Under the pieces are notes generated by a model. That model saw only the letters and a list, made by a program, of their open reading frames with translations. It made no database searches and was not told where the DNA came from. DNA of 64,000 nucleotides from Thiomicrorhabdus arctica DSM 13458 (lineage in GTDB: Bacteria > Pseudomonadota > Gammaproteobacteria > Thiomicrospirales > Thiomicrospiraceae): contig NZ_KB905899.1 in assembly GCF_000381085.1 (NCBI RefSeq), positions 372,001 to 436,000 on the forward strand, in the 5' to 3' direction. Positions within the stretch are counted from its first letter, which is position 1. Every line of letters starts with the position of its first letter. Of this stretch, positions 1 through 9,155 are shown in pieces. The position numbers were made by a program, and so were the translations under genes.

Positions 1-2183
1 TGAAGGGGTGTGTCCAAAGACTGATTTTTATTGAAGTCAAGTAAACCATTGATGAGCTGTTCAAGACGTCCACAGTTTTCATAAGAGATGGCCAACATCT
101 CTTTCAACTTTTCAGGGCTTTTATCGAGTATACCTCCCAAGATAAGTCCCAATGACCCTTTAATAGACGTGAGTGGGGTGCGAAGTTCATGACTGACCGT
201 AGAGATAAATTCATCCTTCATACGGTCTACTTTTGTACGCTCGGTCAAGTCATGAATGATGACGGTATAAAGGGTTTTATCGTTAACGTCTAAGGTACTG
301 ATGGCGAGCTCAACAGGGAGTCTAGTGCTGTCTTTTCGGACGGCATATGAATCACGTCGACTGCCTGAAAGAGTGAATAACCTTGAAACATCGCTTTCGC
401 TCTCCGATTGAGGCAGAAGTTCAGGCACAATCATACTGATTGACTGTCCAGAAATTTCAACAGATGAGTAGCCAAAAAGGGCTTCACCCGCAGGGTTAAT
501 CGATTCAATATGACCGTTTTCATTGATGGTCATAATGGCCTCAATCGCACTGTTTAGAATGCCGCTGAGCTCAGCGGTTCGGCGAGTTACTAAGTTTTCA
601 ATTTGAAAAGACCGCCCACTCATTGCAAGCAAAAATGCACCAAATATGCTTGTAAATACTAGACCGCTAGCCAGTGCCGCCCATGCTTGCCAACCACGAT
701 GAGTCGTTAAAAAAGAGGGGGAGGCCCAATAATTAACTCTCCATTGTCGGCCGCCAACGTCAAGCGTATTGGTTATTTTAAATACCGCTTTTTCAAATTG
801 CTGTGACGTATCAGGTCCATAAAGATGCGTGGACGTTTTAGTATTCACGTCATTGATGCTGACAATAAACTGATCATCTGAGTGATCCTGTAACACGGCA
901 TTTACAATATCATCAACTCGAAAGACACCCACCACAAACCCGATCAGGTTTTTTTTACGCTCTTCGAGTGTGGCGTGCCTGCCTCCTTTATATACCGGTT
1001 GCGAAAGTAAAAATCCTGCTTGATTGCCATTTTCTTGAACTAATGTAATGCGTTCTGTAGCGATAATTTTTCCGCTCAGTTGTGCCTGTAATAACGCCGC
1101 ACGGCGTGCAGAATTAGACGCTACATCAAATCCAAATGCCTTTTCATTGCCAGACATCGGCTCGATATACTTAACGGGGATATATTCATCTCGGTTGTTC
1201 GCCGTGATTAATTGACCTTGATTGTTGCGCTGGGTAATTTTAAAGTCTGCAAAACCTTCTTCTCGAATATTTTTCTCAAACTGTTCACGTTGAGTCTCGG
1301 AAACAATGGGGTTCCAACTAAAGCCATTAATACCGGGTTTAGTATTTAAGGTATGGTCAACAAAGTTACGAAAATCGACTCTTGAAACATTTGAAGAGCT
1401 CGAAAAAAAGCGTTCTATATAAATAACGGAATCTTGGTAATTTTCAAAGCTAGAACGTAATTTTTCGTGGGTGTCATTTGATACTTCCTTAAAATCCGCT
1501 TTCGCTTTCCCCGACTCTAATTCACTCACCCAAAAAAAGAGGACAATAATAATCGTCAACATAAATAACAATGGCAGTGCGACTGAGTATATACGTCCTC
1601 GCCAAAGGGGTTTTGGTTGAGCAAAAGCGATGAGAATGAGTGGCACAGTGATCAGTACCCCAATGGTGTCACCGATCCACCAGGTAAGCCAGCTGTAGGT
1701 ATAATCGGACAGCGAAATAATACCCGTTGCATATAAGCCCGTGACGCCAAAAATCGCACTGATGATCGAGGCCACAGGGCCGGTCAATATCATAAACGAT
1801 ACAATATCTTTTCCTTTTGATAAGGTCGTTGGGAAGCCGACGAAGCGACGAACCAACCAGGCGCCAGCCAGCGCTTGCAGGGTGGCACCTATTGAGGCGC
1901 TCGTAATAAATTCTAAGTTGGTCAGTGTTAGAGGTGAGTGTTCTAGCGTAACCCAGAGGTTTAACAAGAGGGAGCCGAGAAAGACTCCTGGTAACAGACG
2001 ATAGCCCCAAAGTAACAAGGCGGCCAGCGCAATACCTGCAGAGGGGAAAATAGCGGTAGCGTAACCCGGAGGAATCGCCAATAGCAAGGATATATAGCCT
2101 ACTAGCGCATAGCTAAGCCCTAGTGCTAGAATGCCAACCACTCCAAGCGGTATTGTTTTTATAAGACTTATTTTGTATTTAAT
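1..2183 (-). CDS. Membrane sensor histidine kinase, MASE1-CHASE-PAS-HisKA (3' end outside window)
   Basis: Reading the minus strand from about 2180 to 1 gives one uninterrupted frame. Its N-terminal part (about 2150-1540) is a run of hydrophobic helices of MASE1 type, with motifs such as PPGYATAIFPSAGIA and WWIGDTIGVL. It is followed by a periplasmic CHASE-like sensor (about 1490-760), another membrane helix, a PAS domain (about 600-250, with the typical GYSSVEISG segment) and a HisKA box (HELRTPLTSIKG, about 200-165). The ATPase domain lies beyond base 1. No ATG or TTG is available: an in-frame TAA lies just upstream. The only candidates are ATT at 2183 (GAGG 8 nt upstream) or a GTG at 2141. 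I chose 2183 because the extra residues look like a natural cytoplasmic N-terminus. It sits 50 bp downstream of the next kinase in the same direction, so the two may be co-transcribed. The signal sensed is unknown. Confidence 0.8.
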   Translation of the reverse strand, partial: MKYKISLIKTIPLGVVGILALGLSYALVGYISLLLAIPPGYATAIFPSAGIALAALLLWGYRLLPGVFLGSLLLNLWVTLEHSPLTLTNLEFITSASIGATLQALAGAWLVRRFVGFPTTLSKGKDIVSFMILTGPVASIISAIFGVTGLYATGIISLSDYTYSWLTWWIGDTIGVLITVPLILIAFAQPKPLWRGRIYSVALPLLFMLTIIIVLFFWVSELESGKAKADFKEVSNDTHEKLRSSFENYQDSVIYIERFFSSSSNVSRVDFRNFVDHTLNTKPGINGFSWNPIVSETQREQFEKNIREEGFADFKITQRNNQGQLITANNRDEYIPVKYIEPMSGNEKAFGFDVASNSARRAALLQAQLSGKIIATERITLVQENGNQAGFLLSQPVYKGGRHATLEERKKNLIGFVVGVFRVDDIVNAVLQDHSDDQFIVSINDVNTKTSTHLYGPDTSQQFEKAVFKITNTLDVGGRQWRVNYWASPSFLTTHRGWQAWAALASGLVFTSIFGAFLLAMSGRSFQIENLVTRRTAELSGILNSAIEAIMTINENGHIESINPAGEALFGYSSVEISGQSISMIVPELLPQSESESDVSRLFTLSGSRRDSYAVRKDSTRLPVELAISTLDVNDKTLYTVIIHDLTERTKVDRMKDEFISTVSHELRTPLTSIKGSLGLILGGILDKSPEKLKEMLAISYENCGRLEQLINGLLDFNKNQSLDTPL

Positions 2184-2233
2184 TCTAATGCCCTCGTAGC
2201 TAATTTAATGTCTTTGGTCTGAACAAGACTGTG

Positions 2234-4018
2234 TCAGTCAAGCTTTACAGGGTCGCTCTCATGCTCAATTTGCATGGTATCAAGTTCAAAATAGAAGCTT
2301 GCACCTTCTCCAGGTGTACTGGTAAAGCCAATGCGGCCACCTAAGCGTTCAATAATTTCTTTAGAGATGGCTAAACCAAGACCCGTACCACCTTTTTCAC
2401 GCGTGTCGGAAGAATCCGCTTGCGAAAAATGTGAAAAAATATGTTTCTGAAAGTCGGCTGGAACGCCTTTTCCTTGATCGGTTACCGAGACACGTACCTT
2501 CTGGTTTTTACAGATGAGGTCGATGTGGACAGAATCACCTTTAGGTGAATACTTAATCGCATTTGAGAGCAGGTTCGCAAAAACCTGCATTAAACGGTTT
2601 TCATCGGTGAAAACCATTGCCGACTCACAGTCATTCATTGCGACATCAAATGATACGCCAAACTGATCGGCATAATCTTGATTAGAGCTGATTGCGTATC
2701 GGACAAGATCGCCAATGATGACGTTTTCATTGTGAAAATCCATTTTGCCAGCAAGCAATTTTTCAATGTCCAAAATGTCATTAATAAGTATGATCAATCG
2801 ATCACTATTTCGGTTAGCGATGTTAAGCATCCCCAAGACGTTTTCAGGCAGGTCTGCAACTCGACCACTCACCAATAACCCCAGTGCACCCTTAATTGAG
2901 GTGAGTGGGGTACGTAATTCGTGGCTCATGACAGAGAGAAATTCTGATTTGGCCTGATTGGCTCTATCGGCTTCATTTCGAGCTGTTATAGCCGATTTTT
3001 CGGCTCGTTTTCTCTGGTTGACTTCTCGCGCTAGTTTGCGGATGTAGAAATAGAATAAACCTATAATAAGTGCAAAAATGGCGAGACTTTTCAAAAATAA
3101 ATCGTAATTCAAGCTATGCTCATACCTAACTCCGATCCATTTATTATGGATTTCCTTACGTTGTTTACTGGTAATGGAATCAAGTGCTTTTTGTAAAATG
3201 GGAATGAATTCTGGCCAGTCCTTGCGCACCGCCATGCCGAGTTCATATCGTATTGGCATCTCACCGGAAATTTTAAGATTGGTCAGGCCTTTGGTCTGCA
3301 TGAGACTGGTTGCCGTCGCGATATTGTCTACAAAAACTTGAATTTTTCCTTGTGAAACCGCTTTTAAGCCTTCTTCAGCATTATCGAAAAGCGTTAATGG
3401 GATGGTGGGTCGGTTTGTCTTAAAATATTCGTGGGTGGCATAGTCTTTAACGACACCCACTTGCAAGTCAAGCAAACCTTTGATGCCATCAATATGACTA
3501 ATTTCAGTAGTTGTCACCATGACCATTGGAAAAGAAAGGTAGGGACGAGTAAAATTAACGTATTCTAGCCGGTCTGAATTCTTTGCCACACATGAGAACA
3601 TATCCAATTGATGGGTTTTAACCGCGGCAACGACTTCTGACCAGGGTTTTTCTCTCTCAACGACAAACTCAATGCCCAACTTTTTTTCTACCAAGTGTAT
3701 ATAGTCTGCAGCAATCCCTTGATATTGTTGGTCACCGTCGACCCATTCAAAGGGTGGCCAGGCGATATCTGGTGCAAGTCGAATGATGGAATGATTCTCT
3801 AACCAGAGTTGTTCGGTCTCACTCAGACCTAACTCAGGGCTGGGTTTTGCAAACACGATACTTGAAAACAGCGTGATAATGAAAAATGTTGTCAACAGGC
3901 TGTTTAGAGTACGTAAGTGCAAATGAATAACGTCCTTATAAATTGATGTATAAACATACTTGAACAAAATCCATTTTGCTTGAAGATAAGTTGTACTTTT
4001 AACGGTGTTTACCAGCAC
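2234..4018 (-). CDS. Sensor histidine kinase with periplasmic solute-binding (SBP_bac_3) input domain
   Basis: The protein of up to 594 residues has a hydrophobic signal-anchor segment around residues 37-57. A complete family-3 solute-binding domain follows (about 65-310; PDIAWPPFEW near its start is the usual entry motif). Then come a single membrane helix (about 317-337), a short coiled segment, HisKA with phospho-acceptor MSHELRTP (about 372-380) and a HATPase_c domain with N, G1 (DQGKGVP) and G2 (GGTGLGLAI) boxes. There is no receiver domain. Families of this layout sense small amino-acid-like ligands through a venus-flytrap fold. The first ~30 residues are poorly conserved in character, so the true start may be an internal TTG nearer the signal segment. 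No response regulator is adjacent, and its HisKA box is nearly the same as that of the downstream kinase, suggesting a shared partner. Confidence 0.85.
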   Translation of the reverse strand: MLVNTVKSTTYLQAKWILFKYVYTSIYKDVIHLHLRTLNSLLTTFFIITLFSSIVFAKPSPELGLSETEQLWLENHSIIRLAPDIAWPPFEWVDGDQQYQGIAADYIHLVEKKLGIEFVVEREKPWSEVVAAVKTHQLDMFSCVAKNSDRLEYVNFTRPYLSFPMVMVTTTEISHIDGIKGLLDLQVGVVKDYATHEYFKTNRPTIPLTLFDNAEEGLKAVSQGKIQVFVDNIATATSLMQTKGLTNLKISGEMPIRYELGMAVRKDWPEFIPILQKALDSITSKQRKEIHNKWIGVRYEHSLNYDLFLKSLAIFALIIGLFYFYIRKLAREVNQRKRAEKSAITARNEADRANQAKSEFLSVMSHELRTPLTSIKGALGLLVSGRVADLPENVLGMLNIANRNSDRLIILINDILDIEKLLAGKMDFHNENVIIGDLVRYAISSNQDYADQFGVSFDVAMNDCESAMVFTDENRLMQVFANLLSNAIKYSPKGDSVHIDLICKNQKVRVSVTDQGKGVPADFQKHIFSHFSQADSSDTREKGGTGLGLAISKEIIERLGGRIGFTSTPGEGASFYFELDTMQIEHESDPVKLD

Positions 4019-4056
4019 CTACATACAAAATATCATACATATTTTTTATTGGGTAC

Positions 4057-4062
4057 TATAAT
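4057..4062 (+). promoter_or_regulatory. Candidate -10 box
   Basis: A perfect TATAAT lies at 4057-4062, about 30 nt before the short ORF at 4092 and 250 nt before the DUF808 gene. I see no good -35 hexamer 16-18 nt upstream, so this is a weak prediction. Confidence 0.3.
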
Positions 4063-4091
4063 CATTATTAAACATGTTTATTAGGGAGTCA

Positions 4092-4151
4092 ATGTTTCTT
4101 AAATTAGAGCTGTATGCTTCTGTATATGAGGCTTTTCGTATGCAGCCATAA
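4092..4151 (+). CDS. Possible 19-codon leader ORF
   Basis: ATG at 4092 is preceded by GGGAG (4084-4088) at fair ribosome-binding distance and opens a 19-codon frame ending in TAA at 4149-4151. It starts about 30 nt downstream of the TATAAT at 4057. The peptide (MFLKLELYASVYEAFRMQP) has no recognisable family and is not enriched in one amino acid, so a classical attenuation role is not indicated. It could be a chance ORF in the 291-bp spacer between the divergent kinase and DUF808 genes. Confidence 0.2.
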   Translation: MFLKLELYASVYEAFRMQP

Positions 4152-4309
4152 AAATAAATAATGGTTTATTCACATAATATTTGAGACCTCTTATTAGCGT
4201 TAGAGCAGACCTGATTATTCTGAAAATAACTATTATAGTATGATGCTGATAGGCGATTAAATTTCGAATGTGCACTTAATTTAACGAAGATGTTATTTAA
4301 AGGAATGAT

Positions 4310-5200
4310 ATGGCAACCGGTTTTTTTGTAATTTTAGATGACATAACGGCGATTTTTGATGATGTTGCAACCATGGCAAAAGTGGCGACCAAGAAGACGG
4401 CCGGTGTATTAGGGGATGATCTGGCAGTCAATGCCGAAAAAGCTTCAGGATTTAATGCTACCAGAGAGCTGCCCGTTTTATGGAAGATCACCAAAGGCTC
4501 TTTGCTAAATAAACTCATTATCCTGCCGTTTGCCTTTATCCTTTCCGCGTTTGCACCGTGGTTAATCGTGCCTATTTTGATGATCGGTGGCATTTACCTG
4601 AGTTATGAAGGTGCAGAGAAAATTTACGAAGTATTGTTCCATAAGGGTTCCAAAAGCCCTGACAATATGAATGATTCGATCGATGATGACGTGAAACAGG
4701 CATTAGAAACCAAAAAAATTAAATCGGCGATTATGACCGATTTTATTCTCTCGATTGAAATTATTATGATTGCACTGGGTGCGGTGGCACAAGAGCCTAT
4801 TTTAGTGCAAATTGCGGCGGTCACCTTCGTCGCGATTTTAGCGACCATCGGTGTTTACGGCATAGTCGCTTTACTGGTGCGCCTGGATGATGCTGGCTTT
4901 AGCTTGATTGAAAGCGCCCATAGACTCAGCGGTTTTAAAAAAACCATGATGGAAAAAACGGGTTTACTGCTGGTGGCATCACTGCCCAAAATCATTAAAA
5001 CACTTTCAGTGGTGGGTACCATCGCCATGCTGTTAGTGGGGGGCGGTATTTTTGTCCATAATGTCGAGGCCATTCATCATGCCATTGAATTCATGCCTCC
5101 ACTGCTCGGAGAGTTGATCATTGGTTTTGTGGTGGGTCTGCTTGCCTTGGGCGTTGAGAAATTAGCGCATCCACTGGTTCAGAAAATCAAGAATCGTTAA
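4310..5200 (+). CDS. DUF808 / YedI-family inner-membrane protein
   Basis: The 296-residue product matches the DUF808 (YedI) family from end to end: the family start MATGFFVILDDITAIFDD, a conserved soluble stretch, then about six to eight hydrophobic segments (near residues 68-105, 140-185, 220-245 and 265-285). The family is a widespread inner-membrane protein of unknown function. A ribosome-binding site (AAAGGAA, 4299-4305) sits just before the ATG. It is a single-gene unit, divergent from the kinases and convergent with the parvulin gene. No function can be assigned beyond membrane localisation. Confidence 0.85.
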   Translation: MATGFFVILDDITAIFDDVATMAKVATKKTAGVLGDDLAVNAEKASGFNATRELPVLWKITKGSLLNKLIILPFAFILSAFAPWLIVPILMIGGIYLSYEGAEKIYEVLFHKGSKSPDNMNDSIDDDVKQALETKKIKSAIMTDFILSIEIIMIALGAVAQEPILVQIAAVTFVAILATIGVYGIVALLVRLDDAGFSLIESAHRLSGFKKTMMEKTGLLLVASLPKIIKTLSVVGTIAMLLVGGGIFVHNVEAIHHAIEFMPPLLGELIIGFVVGLLALGVEKLAHPLVQKIKNR

Positions 5201-5331
5201 TCATTTTGAGCGCATGGTTAGGCGAGCCGTTTGAATCAACTGATGTTTTGATTGGTTGTTGGGCATTAGGTCCCATAAAAATAAAGGCTATGGCCATGGA
5301 TAAAGGGCTGACGCTTATTTTTTACTGCAAA

Positions 5332-5646
5332 TTAGGCACTTGATTCAGGAGGGATCAAAAGACGTTTTTTAATCCACAGCAGGTGATAGCCATGTACTGT
5401 TTTAATTGGGCCAATTAACGTTTCGAGTGGTTCATTAAAAATAGCCTGTTCCAATTCCTCAACCACAACACCGGGTTTAGTGAGCCCTAAGTCGCCACCG
5501 ATTTTGGCAGAAGGACAGGTAGAATGGGTTTTGGCCTTCTGCTGAAAATCGTCAAGACTATTGATTTCAGACATGAGTTTTAAGCACTCGGCTTCGCTTG
5601 CCAACAAAATGTGATGTGCCTTGGCACGTGAGTCAGGGTGGAGCAT
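5332..5646 (-). CDS. Small parvulin-type peptidyl-prolyl isomerase
   Basis: The 104-residue protein is a single PpiC/rotamase domain: AHHILLASEAE at the start, SAKIGGDLGLTKPG in the middle and VHGYHLLWI at the end. These are the usual parvulin landmarks, including the conserved HHIL and GYHL histidines. There is no signal peptide, so it should act in the cytoplasm, like PpiC. The frame extends upstream to a TTG at 5661, but the ATG at 5646 gives the family-typical length. It lies 33 bp downstream of an unknown small gene in the same direction, with which it may form an operon. Confidence 0.8.
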   Translation of the reverse strand: MLHPDSRAKAHHILLASEAECLKLMSEINSLDDFQQKAKTHSTCPSAKIGGDLGLTKPGVVVEELEQAIFNEPLETLIGPIKTVHGYHLLWIKKRLLIPPESSA

Positions 5647-5679
5647 ATTTTTCTCAATCAAAGGGCTTGGTTAGTCATT

Positions 5680-5994
5680 TCAACTATTCGGTAAACGTTT
5701 ACCATTCGGATTAGGGCGCATCGTTAACAAGTTTTCAACTTCATGTTCAGCATACCCACGAGTCAGGGCATAACGTGCTAAATCATTGGCTCGAGTCTGT
5801 AAGTCTTGAACGTCCATGCCGTTCTCAATCGCTTCTTCCAAACAGCTAGACAACATCTCTAACGTATCAGTTTCAATTTCATCGGCATATAAACCGCTCT
5901 CATTTAAGCGCGTAAGATTCAGGTCAAAGCGTTCCAGTAACTGGCGTGCTTTTAAAGTTTGTTTGATATCAATGACCGTTTCGTTGTGCTGCAT
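5680..5994 (-). CDS. Conserved-looking small hypothetical protein
   Basis: A 104-residue acidic, mainly helical protein with no membrane segment or signal peptide. I do not recognise the family. The start at 5994 is chosen because GAGG lies 5 nt upstream. A longer frame to 6012 has no such site. The C-terminal NPNGKRLPNS is polar and probably disordered. It is followed after 33 bp by the parvulin gene on the same strand, so the two may be expressed together. Confidence 0.55.
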   Translation of the reverse strand: MQHNETVIDIKQTLKARQLLERFDLNLTRLNESGLYADEIETDTLEMLSSCLEEAIENGMDVQDLQTRANDLARYALTRGYAEHEVENLLTMRPNPNGKRLPNS

Positions 5995-6098
5995 AAAAAC
6001 CTCGATAAACAAATGTGAACGTTAAGTTTTTTGTAAAAGTGTGAACCAATTTATAGTTTAACTTAATTGGCGAAGTTTTTTTAGCGCGGACTTTAAAG

Positions 6099-6114
6099 TG
6101 ACCAGGCCTGGTCA
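6099..6114. repeat. Palindrome TGACCAGGCCTGGTCA (perfect core copy)
   Basis: Perfect 16-bp dyad in the spacer upstream of the 5680-5994 gene. It is the longest perfect version of the ACCAGGCCTGGT family seen throughout the window. No T-tract follows on either strand, so here it is not an obvious terminator. Confidence 0.8.
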
Positions 6115-6217
6115 AATTTAAAAGCCTGCAACAACACAAACTATAAAACATAAGCTGACGTATAAAACCTCCCTCCTGAAAGCAATCGTCATTGAACTTA
6201 GTGAAGAACGCGTTTAA

Positions 6218-6337
6218 ACATTCCCTATGTTTGAGCGTAGCGAGTTTAGGGAATGTCAGCGGACAAGCTTAGTGAAATAGAGGGCATCAGCAGGGTGCCC
6301 TTGTTTGGTTACTTTATTAGGCAAGTAATAAAGTGAC
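6218..6337. repeat. Two inverted repeats, likely decayed repetitive element
   Basis: The 519-bp spacer between 5994 and 6514 carries a 9-bp perfect inverted repeat, ACATTCCCT (6218-6226) with AGGGAATGT (6248-6256). About 50 bp on is a near-perfect 12-bp pair, GTTACTTTATTA (6308-6319) with TAATAAAGTGAC (6326-6337). The second pair resembles intergenic repeat remnants I have seen in other proteobacteria. No coding frame of note is present. The rest of the spacer holds only the palindrome at 6099. Confidence 0.4.
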
Positions 6338-6513
6338 GGGAAGCCGAATAAAGGAATTTAGAAAGAATTATTGAGATAAAAAGGCTTCTCAACAACACAT
6401 GAAAATTAACTAATAAAGCTACGAGACTCTGTCTTGTCGAATGATATTGATAGTGTTGTACTTAGTGCTTGAATCTAAGGCGTCCCTTGTTTACTTCTTT
6501 TTTACTAAGTGTT

Positions 6514-6984
6514 TTAGAAGATTAAGACCTGAGAGCCTGTACCTATATTATTTACGCTTACTTGCTTTGCTATTGTCTTTGCTAGAGATAACTGTGCACC
6601 TGTTCCTGATAAGTTGATGAATAATTTCTGATTTCTAGGCAAGTAAATAACCTGCTCAGCACCAGTTGATGATATTGTTCCACCTCCAAATGGGAAATTT
6701 AGTTCACCTTCTTCAATTCTTACGTTTGCCCCAGTTGCAGAAATATCCAGATTCACTGTGTCTCGGGTGTGGAGGGCTGATACAACCAAATTACTTTTAG
6801 GTAAGCTATATACTGTTGAAATTTTGGGCTTCATCATTGAATAAACAGATGAACTCAAATTTGATGCGGTAATGTTTTTAGGATAGCTTTCATTAGGTTT
6901 TACTAAAGAATAAACCCCAACTGTAATGCCTATTACGGTGACGAGTATACTTATGACCGTCACTTTGAATTCGACTGTCTTCAT
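6514..6984 (-). CDS. Membrane-anchored beta-repeat protein of unknown function
   Basis: The 156-residue protein has one N-terminal membrane helix (about residues 8-28) with a short cytoplasmic tail, so the rest should be periplasmic. The C-terminal half holds three spaced repeats of the form (I/L)SxTGAxxxI: ISATGANVRI, LSGTGAQLSL and IGTGSQVLIF. Such repeats suggest a small right-handed beta structure reminiscent of DUF3060-type proteins; this comparison is tentative. A poor ribosome-binding site (GGAAA) precedes the ATG at 6984. It is AT-rich, stands alone and has no informative neighbour. Confidence 0.5.
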   Translation of the reverse strand: MKTVEFKVTVISILVTVIGITVGVYSLVKPNESYPKNITASNLSSSVYSMMKPKISTVYSLPKSNLVVSALHTRDTVNLDISATGANVRIEEGELNFPFGGGTISSTGAEQVIYLPRNQKLFINLSGTGAQLSLAKTIAKQVSVNNIGTGSQVLIF

Positions 6985-7484
6985 GGCATTTCCTTTTGTC
7001 TAACTTAGGCATGTAAACCCGTATTCAAAATAGGTTAACTATTTTTAAAAATCTTAATATAAACTTATTGTGGATTGTAATTTAGTATTTTTTCGACGTT
7101 TCATGTAAATAATTAGTATTTAATGTCATGAAGCTTTTATGGTAAGTGATTGATTATTGTTGTATTAATGTTGATAGATTGTTTTTTATGTGTATCAAGT
7201 AAAACTGGATAAAACTATGTTTTACATTATAGGGTTTAGTTGAGTGATTTAAGCCACGTTGCATATGAAAAAGTCGGTTTTTATAGGCAGAAATCAGCGT
7301 TTAGCGTTCAAAAGTTTGAGGGTTTGGATTTATATTTAATCGTATGGTATCAGTGGCTTTGTTATTAAATAAGGCAAAAGATTAATATGCTATAATTCGC
7401 ACTATTTATGCCACCCTAAAATAATCGCGTTAAACGCGGGTTTTAGAGGGCAATTTCACACGATATTTATAGGTTCTATCAAGC
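6985..7484. other. 500-bp AT-rich intergenic region before glnS
   Basis: No convincing gene is present. The region is very AT-rich up to about 7250. Near glnS it contains TATAAT at 7391 and a small CGCG-TTAAA-CGCG hairpin around 7426-7438. Nothing else stands out. Confidence 0.5.
7391..7396 (+). promoter_or_regulatory. Candidate -10 box for glnS
   Basis: TATAAT at 7391-7396 lies 88 nt before the glnS start. The best -35 position (about 7368) matches the consensus poorly. Confidence 0.45.
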
Positions 7485-9155
7485 ATGAGCAAAGTCGAAA
7501 CAGTCGGGCGTCCCGCCAATTTTATTCGTAATATCATCAACGATGATTTGGCGAATCATAAGCATGAGATGGTGCATACCCGTTTTCCACCAGAGCCAAA
7601 TGGTTACCTGCATATCGGCCATGCAAAATCCATCTGTTTAAACTTTGGGTTGGCTGAAGATTACCAAGGCCAATGTAATCTACGTTTTGATGACACGAAT
7701 CCAAGCAAAGAAGATATGGAGTATGTCGATTCCATCAAGAAAGATGTTGCTTGGTTGGGTTTTGAGTGGGCGGGGGATATCCGTTATTCGTCTAACTATT
7801 TTGATCAGTTCTACGGTTACGCTTGTGAATTGATTGAAAAAGGCTTGGCGTATGTCTGTTTCTTAAACGCCGAAGAGTCGCGTGAGTTTCGTGGTACTTT
7901 GCGTGAAGCGGGCAAAAATAGCCCTCACCGTGACAGTTCACCTGCGGAGAACCTAGATCTGTTTGCCAAGATGAAAAATGGCGATCTCAAAGAGGGCGAG
8001 TGTGTTTTAAGAGCTAAGATTGATATGACCTCATCGTTCATGTGTCTGCGTGATCCAACCTTATACCGCGTGCGTTTTGAGACGCATCACCAAACGGGCG
8101 ACAAGTGGTGCATCTACCCGATGTATGACTTTGCCCACTGTATTTCGGACGCGATTGAAAACATTACTCATTCTTTATGTACGTTAGAGTTCCAAGACAA
8201 CCGTCGTTTGTATGACTGGGTACTGGATAACCTGAATGACTTTAATAAACCAGATCGTCCGCATCAGTATGAGTTCTCGCGTTTGAACTTGGAATATACG
8301 GTGATGTCGAAACGCAAATTACATCAGTTAGTCGATGATAACTTGGTCTCAGGTTGGGATGATCCACGTATGCCGACCATTTCTGGCTTGCGTCGCCGTG
8401 GTTATACCGCTGCCGCTTTACGTGACTTTGCCGAGCGTATCGGTATCTCTAAAGTCGATAGTATGACAGGCATGGATATTTTAGAAGCGGTGATTCGCGA
8501 TGACCTCAACAAGATTGCGCCGCGCACAATGGCGGTGATGGACCCGATTAAGGTCGTAATTGAAAATTACGAAGGTGAGTGTGAATCTATCCAAGCGCCG
8601 ATTCATCCACAGAACGAAGCCATGGGCAAACGCGAGATTTTCTTCGGTAAAGAGTTGTATATTGACCGTGCGGATTTTGCAGAAGTCGCGCCAAACGGTA
8701 AATATCAGCGTTTAGCGTTAGACAAAGAAGTGCGTCTACGTAATGCCTATATCGTGAAAGCGGTCAGAGCCGATACGGATGCCGAGGGTAATTTCACTAC
8801 GATTTACTGTACTTATGACCCTGAAACCTTGGGTAAAAACCCGGCAGATGGCCGTAAGGTTAAGGGGGTAATTCACTTTGTCGAAGCCAGCAAAGCATTA
8901 CCCGCCGTCTTTAGAATTTATGATCGTTTGTTCAGCGTGGAAAATCCCGTGAAAGCAGACGATTTTGAATCGGTTTTAAATACCGATTCGTTAGCCGTAA
9001 AACAGGGGTTTGTAGAACCAGGCCTGGCCAATTCAGAAGCAGAGAAAGCTTATCAGTTTGAACGTGAAGGCTATTTCTGTCGAGATAACCAATCGGGCGA
9101 CGTGCAGGTGTATAACCGTACCGTTGCTCTTAGAGATACTTGGGGAACAAAATGA
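7485..9155 (+). CDS. glnS: Glutaminyl-tRNA synthetase
   Basis: Class I aminoacyl-tRNA synthetase that charges tRNA-Gln with glutamine in the cytoplasm. The 556-residue length is normal. The HIGH-type motif is [11 protein letters not shown] (residues 36-46), the KMSKS-type loop is VMSKRKL (about 272-278), and the C-terminal half has the beta-barrel anticodon-binding domains ending in [10 protein letters not shown]. The GlnRS-specific [13 protein letters not shown] segment separates it from GltX. It overlaps the next gene by 4 nt (ATGA). A one-mismatch copy of the window's recurrent palindrome is embedded at 9017-9028, where it encodes the E-P-G-L-A stretch. Confidence 0.97.
   Translation: MSKVETVGRPANFIRNIINDDLANHKHEMVHTRFPPEPNGYLHIGHAKSICLNFGLAEDYQGQCNLRFDDTNPSKEDMEYVDSIKKDVAWLGFEWAGDIRYSSNYFDQFYGYACELIEKGLAYVCFLNAEESREFRGTLREAGKNSPHRDSSPAENLDLFAKMKNGDLKEGECVLRAKIDMTSSFMCLRDPTLYRVRFETHHQTGDKWCIYPMYDFAHCISDAIENITHSLCTLEFQDNRRLYDWVLDNLNDFNKPDRPHQYEFSRLNLEYTVMSKRKLHQLVDDNLVSGWDDPRMPTISGLRRRGYTAAALRDFAERIGISKVDSMTGMDILEAVIRDDLNKIAPRTMAVMDPIKVVIENYEGECESIQAPIHPQNEAMGKREIFFGKELYIDRADFAEVAPNGKYQRLALDKEVRLRNAYIVKAVRADTDAEGNFTTIYCTYDPETLGKNPADGRKVKGVIHFVEASKALPAVFRIYDRLFSVENPVKADDFESVLNTDSLAVKQGFVEPGLANSEAEKAYQFEREGYFCRDNQSGDVQVYNRTVALRDTWGTK
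9017..9028. repeat. ACCAGGCCTGGc (one mismatch) inside glnS
   Basis: One-mismatch copy of the palindromic core, within the coding region near the glnS 3' end. It is read in the frame E-P-G-L-A, unlike most coding copies. Confidence 0.6.

Noticed and set aside
1741-2004. 87-codon plus-strand frame near the left edge
   Set aside because: Lies opposite the MASE1 part of the histidine kinase, which has clear domain features.
5969-6151. 60-codon minus-strand frame containing the palindrome at 6099
   Set aside because: Starts in the spacer without a ribosome-binding site and overlaps the better-supported gene at 5680-5994.
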